DNA of 36,928 nucleotides from Gemmatimonadaceae bacterium (lineage in GTDB: Bacteria; Gemmatimonadota; Gemmatimonadetes; Gemmatimonadales; Gemmatimonadaceae): the NCBI GenBank assembly GCA_036496605.1, contig DASXKV010000016.1, positions 1 to 36,928 of the forward strand, read 5' to 3'. The position numbers and the translations under genes are program-made. The stretch's first letter is position 1. Every line of letters starts with the position of its first letter. The notes under the pieces are model-generated. The model searched no databases. It was not told where the DNA came from and worked only from the letters and a program-made list of their open reading frames with translations. Below, one piece after another: positions 31,983 through 36,928 of this stretch.

Positions 31983-34631
31983 ATGAGCGATCTCGGTTTG
32001 CCTCCTCGCGTTAGGCGGCTCTTCCGACTCCCTTGGCGGAGCGCGTCCCACGTGGTGATCGACGTCGACGACGAGCTGCGTTTCCATCTCGATATGCGCG
32101 CCGCGGAGCTCATCGCGGCGGGAATGTCTCCCGAGCAGGCGCTCGCTCGAGCGCGGCAGCAGTTCGGCGACGCGGACGACGTACGCCGTCACGCGCTCGC
32201 CGTCTCTGTCGGAAATCGACGCCGCGCGCGTCTGCGCGAGCTCGCCCTCGGGCTGGTGCAGGACGTCCGCTTCGCTGCGCGCCAGATCCGGCGCGGCCCT
32301 CTGTTCGCCGGCATCGCCGTACTCACCCTCGCTCTCGGCATCGGCGCGAACAGCGCGATCTTCAGCGTCGTCCACCACCTCGTCCTCGCACCGCTTCCGT
32401 ATCGCGACGGCGACCGCATCGTGCAGCTGATGCAGACGGCAGGCGGCGGCAACATCCTGCTCGCGACGACTCAGTCGCAGCTCGAGGCCTGGCGCGGCAG
32501 GGCGCGCACGATCGAGGAGATTACGACCGCCGCCTCACGCGAGTACAACGTCGGCAGCGGCAGCGACCGTGAACGTCTTGCCGGCGCGGCCATGGAGCCC
32601 AACCTGACGCACTTCCTCGGCGCGCGTCCCTTCATCGGCCGCGGCTTCACGCCTAACGACGCACGCCCTGGGGCCGCCCCTGTCGTGATGCTTGGCTACG
32701 GCCTCTGGCAGCGACGCTTTGCTGGCCGCGCCGATGCCGTGGGCGAGACGATCGTCGCCGACGACACAACGCGCACGATTGTCGGCGTCGCGCCGCCAGG
32801 CCTCAGCGTCCCGATGAGTGAGAACACGCCAGCTTCGCTCTGGACACCACTCGTGTCGACGGCTGCTGAGCTGAACGGCGTCGCGTTCGCGAAACTGCGC
32901 CGCGGCGTCGACGTCGGGCAGGCAAGCCACGAATTGACAGCGATCGCCAAGTCGGTGCCCGACCAGCCAGGCATGTTCACGACGCACGAGTCCGTGCGTC
33001 TGATGCGCCCACGAGACTTCCTCGGTACGGAGTTTCAACGCGCTCTTCTGTTTCTCTTCGGTGCGGTCGGCGTCGTCCTCCTCATTGCGTGCGCGAACGT
33101 CGCTAACCTGCTCCTCGTTAGGTCCTGGGGACGCCAGCGCGAATTCGCGGTGCGTACCGCGCTGGGCGCTGGCCGAGGGAGGTTGGCGCGTCAGCTCCTG
33201 ACGGAGAGTCTGTCGCTCGCCGTCGCCGGTGGGATGGTGGGATTGATCCTGACCTGGACCGGACTTCACGTCTTCCGAGCGCTCCGGCCCGTCCGACTCG
33301 AGGAGCTCGACGGCGTGGGTGTCGAACCGGCGGTGCTACTCTGGACGGCGGCCATCGCCATGGCGACGGGCATCGCCTTCGGTCTTTTCCCGACGCTGTT
33401 CTCGACCGGGCGCCTAGCGAGCGACTGGCTGCGGACTGGTAGGTGGACCGCCGGTGGGACGCGCGCTGCCCGCCGCCTGCGCAGCAGCCTCGTTGTCGGC
33501 GAGATTGCGCTATCCGTCGTGCTGCTCGTGGGCGCGGGCCTGCTCGTCCGCTCCTTCCTCGCGATGCAGCAGGTTCCGCTGGGCTTCGACCCGCGCAACC
33601 TCGCCTCGTTCACCGTGCGATTCGCGCGGGGCACGCCCGAACAGTTATGGAGTCCGACGTTCGCCGACCTCCTCACGCGCGTGCGCGCGCTGCCCGGAAT
33701 CGAGGGCGCTGCCGTCGCAGGTGACGCGCCGCCGGCCATGGGCGTCGGTGCGGGCGAATTGCAGGCAGAGGGTGCGCCGCACGCGCCGATCAGACTAGAA
33801 GGTTTCAACGCGGTGCAGCCCGGTTTCTTCCATCTCGCGCGCATTCCCTTGCGCGGTCGTTCCTTCAGCGGCGACACGACGGGCCGTGCCCCGGGACCTA
33901 ACGAGGCCGTGATCAACGAGAGGCTCGCGCGGCGGCTCTGGCCGGATGGCAATGGCATCGGCCGGCGCCTGCGTGCCGGCCCGACGGCGCCGTGGCTCAC
34001 CGTCGTCGGCATCTCAGGCAACATCGCTGCTCCGGGTCGGCACGGCGACCGGTATGACCTCCAGCTCTATGTCCCGGCGATGACGGGCTTTCCGTCGACG
34101 ACGATCGTCCTCCGCAGCGACAGGCCTATTGACGCGCTTACGCCGACGCTGCGCGCTCTCACCGCGCAGGTCGACCCGCGACTCGAGATCCGGCGTACGG
34201 CGAGCTCCGAGACGGAAATCGCGGCGCTGCTCTCCGCCCCACGCTTCGCGATGGCACTCGTCGGCACGCTCGCGCTCGCGGCGCTCGTCCTCTCGTCGGT
34301 CGGCCTCTACGGCGTGATCGCGTACGCGGTGGGTCAGCGCACGCGCGAGATCGGCGTCCGTGTCGCGTTAGGCGCGGAGCCACGCGACATCGGCCGGCTT
34401 GTCCTGCGCGACGGCGCGATTCTGGCACTTGCCGGATTGACGATCGGCCTGGCGTGCGCCGCGGCAGCAGGGCGGATGATTGAGAGTTTCCTCTACGGTG
34501 TCGGGCACACCGACGCGCCGACGTACGTCTCGATCGCGTTGCTGCTCGGCGCCGTGGGGCTGTTGGCGTCGTACCTGCCAGCGCGGCGGGCGATGCAGGT
34601 CGATCCGGTGGTGGCTCTGAGCGCAGATTGA
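31983..34631 (+). CDS. ADOP-family ABC transporter permease (FtsX/MacB type)
   Basis: The protein has 882 residues from ATG 31983; GGAGG lies seven bases before this ATG, which rules against the GTG at 31977. The cytosolic prefix carries the helical permease-prefix motif DDELRFHLDMRAAELIAAGM. Transmembrane helix 1 is at about 106-128 (LFAGIAVLTLALGIGANSAIF). A periplasmic domain, FtsX domain 1 from about 353 (LLIACANVANLLLVRS), a second periplasmic domain and FtsX domain 2 from about 755 (SSVGLYGVIAYAV) follow, ending RRAMQVDPVVALSAD. It has the same duplicated architecture as the 19917-22526 protein, again without an ATPase. It is a likely efflux or envelope-stress permease of unknown substrate, controlled by the PadR before it. 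Confidence 0.93.
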   Translation: MSDLGLPPRVRRLFRLPWRSASHVVIDVDDELRFHLDMRAAELIAAGMSPEQALARARQQFGDADDVRRHALAVSVGNRRRARLRELALGLVQDVRFAARQIRRGPLFAGIAVLTLALGIGANSAIFSVVHHLVLAPLPYRDGDRIVQLMQTAGGGNILLATTQSQLEAWRGRARTIEEITTAASREYNVGSGSDRERLAGAAMEPNLTHFLGARPFIGRGFTPNDARPGAAPVVMLGYGLWQRRFAGRADAVGETIVADDTTRTIVGVAPPGLSVPMSENTPASLWTPLVSTAAELNGVAFAKLRRGVDVGQASHELTAIAKSVPDQPGMFTTHESVRLMRPRDFLGTEFQRALLFLFGAVGVVLLIACANVANLLLVRSWGRQREFAVRTALGAGRGRLARQLLTESLSLAVAGGMVGLILTWTGLHVFRALRPVRLEELDGVGVEPAVLLWTAAIAMATGIAFGLFPTLFSTGRLASDWLRTGRWTAGGTRAARRLRSSLVVGEIALSVVLLVGAGLLVRSFLAMQQVPLGFDPRNLASFTVRFARGTPEQLWSPTFADLLTRVRALPGIEGAAVAGDAPPAMGVGAGELQAEGAPHAPIRLEGFNAVQPGFFHLARIPLRGRSFSGDTTGRAPGPNEAVINERLARRLWPDGNGIGRRLRAGPTAPWLTVVGISGNIAAPGRHGDRYDLQLYVPAMTGFPSTTIVLRSDRPIDALTPTLRALTAQVDPRLEIRRTASSETEIAALLSAPRFAMALVGTLALAALVLSSVGLYGVIAYAVGQRTREIGVRVALGAEPRDIGRLVLRDGAILALAGLTIGLACAAAAGRMIESFLYGVGHTDAPTYVSIALLLGAVGLLASYLPARRAMQVDPVVALSAD

Positions 34632-34707
34632 ACAGGCGTGCACTGTCGATCGGGTTTATAACCTTGTCATTCTCCTCGGCGACGCGGCGTGGCTTCGCAA
34701 TGATGTC

Positions 34708-35490
34708 CTAGCGCAGCCTTTGCTGATTTCGGAACGCGATTTCGGCTTTGACTGCTTTGTCGATAGCCCGTTGAAAGGCTGGAGAGAGCCGCGTGGCAAG
34801 GCGCTTCATCGCCCAATTGATCTCAGCCGCTGGTGAACCTGACGACTCGGCACAACGGCGGCACGGCGAGAACTGCACGTAAGAGAAGACGTGACGGACG
34901 CGCGGCCTCTCTAACGGGGGAATCGTTACCTTGACTTTTCCTTTCGCCAGCCGAATCAAGTCGTCCACGTCCTCAGCCCCGTACTCAGTCTGATAACCTC
35001 GTACGAGCGCTTCCAGGATTCGTATGGCGATTTCGTTGTATTCGCGAACGCAGCACGTGGGGTAACCCAGCACGCCACCCACGTCGGTTTCGCCGTCGGC
35101 TGCCGCGCGGATCGCTGGTACTATGTCCTGATCGCGATACACCCACAGTACGTGTCCTTCCCTCGCACGCGCTTCTCGTTCGTTCTGAGCTTCCCACGCA
35201 AAGAAGCGAGGATCGTAATTCGGAGCGCGATGAAAGTTCTGAAGGACGATACCGGTGCGCACGGCACGCAGGCCGTGAGCTGCGGCGATGCCCTCCATGG
35301 CCTGAAGGAGGCTCTCGCTGCGCATGCCCTGCCCCTGGAGATGACTCGGTTTCTCGCCGGCCGCCACCGCGACAATCTCGAGATAGTCGAGCAGAAGTTC
35401 GAGGTCACTCACTTTCTCTTCGCGGTCGAACTGAAGTCCCTGAAGATCGCGAAGGAGAGAACGCAGTGCGGCGTCTTCCAAGCGTATCAC
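34708..35490 (-). CDS. DUF483-like protein of unknown function
   Basis: The 260-residue soluble protein has the motif GYPTCCVREYNE (142-152; C146, C147) and, later, FSPCRRCAESSGSP (207-220; C210, C213). The GYP-x-CC pair followed by a PC-x-x-C is like that of DUF483-type proteins, which lack an assigned function; the Cys clusters suggest metal or disulfide chemistry. I am not certain of the family. The last 50 residues are helical and basic. It starts with GTG 35490, overlapping the serine hydrolase stop as GTGA, so it is translated by coupling. Its GC is somewhat lower than that of its neighbours. Confidence 0.7.
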   Translation of the reverse strand: MIRLEDAALRSLLRDLQGLQFDREEKVSDLELLLDYLEIVAVAAGEKPSHLQGQGMRSESLLQAMEGIAAAHGLRAVRTGIVLQNFHRAPNYDPRFFAWEAQNEREARAREGHVLWVYRDQDIVPAIRAAADGETDVGGVLGYPTCCVREYNEIAIRILEALVRGYQTEYGAEDVDDLIRLAKGKVKVTIPPLERPRVRHVFSYVQFSPCRRCAESSGSPAAEINWAMKRLATRLSPAFQRAIDKAVKAEIAFRNQQRLR

Positions 35491-36608
35491 CGCTGACGCG
35501 GCATTCTATAGAAGTCGAGAATCGCGTTATCGACGTCCCACGGCGCGGCCTGGTCGTCGTTCGCCATCGTCGCGACGGCGAAAGATCGCCCCGGGATCAT
35601 AACGAGATGCGTCGCCGTGCCCTGTTGACCGCCGCTGTGGGAGACGACCTTCTGCCCGTCGACGGTGACGATCTCGAAGCCGAGTCCATAGGTCGAGGGC
35701 TGGCCACCCTCGAGCTGCGGGACGCGCGTCGGCGTCCACATCTGCTCGAGCGTCTGTGCCTTGAGCAGCTTGCCCGACATCAACGCCATGCCGAAGTGCA
35801 CCAGATCATCGGCGGTCGACACCAGCCCGCCACCGGGAATCTTGTAGCTCCCGTCCATCAAGCCGGCATTCGCGAGGCTGTCGCCGTGGCCATGATAGCC
35901 ACGCGCCCGATGCGGTACCAGCGTGAAGATGTTGTCGACGACGGTATGCGTCATCCCTGTCGGAATGAGGACATGTTCATGAATGTAGTCCCAGTATGAA
36001 AGGCCGGACGCTCCCTCGATCACACAACCAACTACGGTGTACCCGTACGTCGTGTAACTAAAGTGCGTGCCGGGCTGGAAGAGAAGGGAATCGTTGGCGA
36101 AGATCGCGAAGCCGTCCGCCATGCGCGAATAGTGCGTCGTGTTCTCGGTCTCCGCACCCCGATAGTGCCTGATGCCTGACGTGTGACTCAGGAGCTCGCG
36201 CGTCGTGATCGGCCACGGTTTGGTCGGGAACTCCTTGCAGTACGTCTGAACTGGGGCGTCGAGATCCAATCGGCCCGCTTCGACGAGCGTCATCGCGGCG
36301 ACGGCGCTGATGGACTTCGCGATCGAACCGGTGCGAATGAGCGACGTCGGCGTGAGCGCGACACCATTCTCGATGTCGGCCTTGCCGACCGCATGCGAGT
36401 ATACGACGCGGCCGTGCGAGCCGACGGCGACCTGGAGCCCCGGCAGACCTTGCCGCTCGAGCTCGTGCGCGACGATCCGGTCGACACTCTTGAGCGTATC
36501 CTGAACCGGCCGGCTCGCCTGCGCCGACACTGGATGCGATCCGAGAACGGTCGCAAGCGAAAGAGCGAGCAGTCCGGGCGACGCGCGAAACGGAATTTGT
36601 AGTGGCAT
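35487..36608 (-). CDS. Secreted serine beta-lactamase-like hydrolase (class C/LACTB type)
   Basis: The 373-residue protein has a signal peptide ending VSAQ at about 30. The penicillin-binding-protein fold shows S95-x-x-K98 in SIAKS, the second motif as Y185-T-T (HFSYTTYGYT) where Y-x-N is usual, and HSGG (324-327) in the KTG position, as in LACTB-type and esterase-like members. It is probably periplasmic and more likely a peptidase or esterase than an antibiotic beta-lactamase. No Shine-Dalgarno precedes ATG 36608; the bases just before it are two heptamers of the C-rich repeat. It is first in an operon with the DUF483-like gene. Confidence 0.9.
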   Translation of the reverse strand: MPLQIPFRASPGLLALSLATVLGSHPVSAQASRPVQDTLKSVDRIVAHELERQGLPGLQVAVGSHGRVVYSHAVGKADIENGVALTPTSLIRTGSIAKSISAVAAMTLVEAGRLDLDAPVQTYCKEFPTKPWPITTRELLSHTSGIRHYRGAETENTTHYSRMADGFAIFANDSLLFQPGTHFSYTTYGYTVVGCVIEGASGLSYWDYIHEHVLIPTGMTHTVVDNIFTLVPHRARGYHGHGDSLANAGLMDGSYKIPGGGLVSTADDLVHFGMALMSGKLLKAQTLEQMWTPTRVPQLEGGQPSTYGLGFEIVTVDGQKVVSHSGGQQGTATHLVMIPGRSFAVATMANDDQAAPWDVDNAILDFYRMPRQR

Positions 36609-36614
36609 GGAGTA

Positions 36615-36688
36615 GCGGGATGCGGGATGCTGGAACCTCTAAAGTGCCTGCCCAGACTTCGCAATCCGCATCCCGCACCCCGCGTCCC
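36615..36688. repeat. Inverted pair of short heptamer arrays
   Basis: The left arm, plus strand, is GCGGGAT twice plus GC (36615-36630). The right arm is GCATCCC, GCACCCC and GCGTCCC (36668-36688), that is, inverted heptamers. The spacer is about 37 bp. On the minus strand the left arm is C-rich and ends six bases before the serine hydrolase ATG. Confidence 0.75.
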
Positions 36689-36689
36689 A

Positions 36690-36928
36690 GCCCTACCCCA
36701 CCCGCTTACGACTGCTTGTTGCGCCTGCCCTGTCTCGCCGCTCACCGCGGTCGATGTCGAAACCACAGCACCAGCGGGTTTCGAGAACCGAGGCAGTGCC
36801 ACCACGTTCTCCCACGTCGCGAGCAGCTCCGGATCGGTTTGAATCACCGGTCGCACCAACGTGTCGATCACGCGCACGAGCTGGATGCAGCGACTCTCGT
36901 GTCCTACCATCGCTGCCGTCGTACCGGT
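36690..36928 (-). CDS. Partial unidentified protein entering from the right edge
   Basis: A minus-strand frame open from the right edge shows coding-like third-position GC and reads MVGHESRCIQLVRVIDTL, VRPVIQTDPELLATWENVV and ALPRFSKPAGAVV. I do not recognise it. It has no stop before the heptamer array; the frame stays open through the array and into the serine hydrolase gene in another frame, as far as 36290. The real end is therefore unresolved, and the left coordinate given is only where coding character fades. Confidence 0.35.

Overview
This is a high-GC (about 65%) window from a Gram-negative chromosome. Outer-membrane barrel proteins, lipoprotein signals, an Asp/Glu-rich Ser/Thr kinase signalling set and two PadR plus 'duplicated orphan permease' (ADOP) cassettes suggest Gemmatimonadota, with Acidobacteriota the next choice. 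That placement is inferred from gene style only; there is no rRNA here.

Layout, left to right. (1) 1-3724, minus strand: an operon of a double-FHA zinc-ribbon protein, a Ser/Thr kinase and a PP2C phosphatase, with a likely sigma70-type promoter. (2) 3818-4690: a 0.87-kb unit in which two inverted arrays of a 14-bp repeat enclose a low-GC gene for a free-standing four-helix-bundle (23S rRNA intervening-sequence type) protein. (3) 4719-9559, plus strand: a lipoprotein N-acetylmuramoyl-L-alanine amidase overlapping a metallopeptidase/beta-propeller/beta-barrel protein. (4) 9710-19141, minus strand: four DUF11-type surface proteins, one of them 1911 residues with a C-terminal barrel, plus a 61-residue zinc ribbon. 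(5) 19292-22526: a PadR-ADOP cassette whose leader is a perfect heptamer array. (6) 22790-26650: an NtrC-type regulator diverging from a response regulator, HPt and histidine kinase operon. (7) 26682-28361: a 41-residue lipoprotein, an alpha/beta hydrolase and a gamma-carbonic anhydrase. (8) 28862-31426: B12-dependent ribonucleotide reductase with a long leader. (9) 31635-34631: a second PadR-ADOP cassette. (10) 34708-36608, minus strand: a serine hydrolase overlapping a DUF483-like protein. An unresolved open frame enters from the right edge.

Two patterns cut across the genes. First, at least five intergenic loci are built as inverted pairs of short G-rich/C-rich tandem arrays (7-, 10/11- or 14-bp units). 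One encloses the four-helix-bundle gene, and in three the C-rich side sits directly before a start codon lacking a Shine-Dalgarno sequence. Second, the heptamer CGTTAGG (usually TCGTTAGGC) occurs about 35 times on the two strands, roughly once per kilobase and about eight times the composition-based expectation, mostly inside genes and in any reading frame. These two patterns are the best candidates for undescribed biology here.
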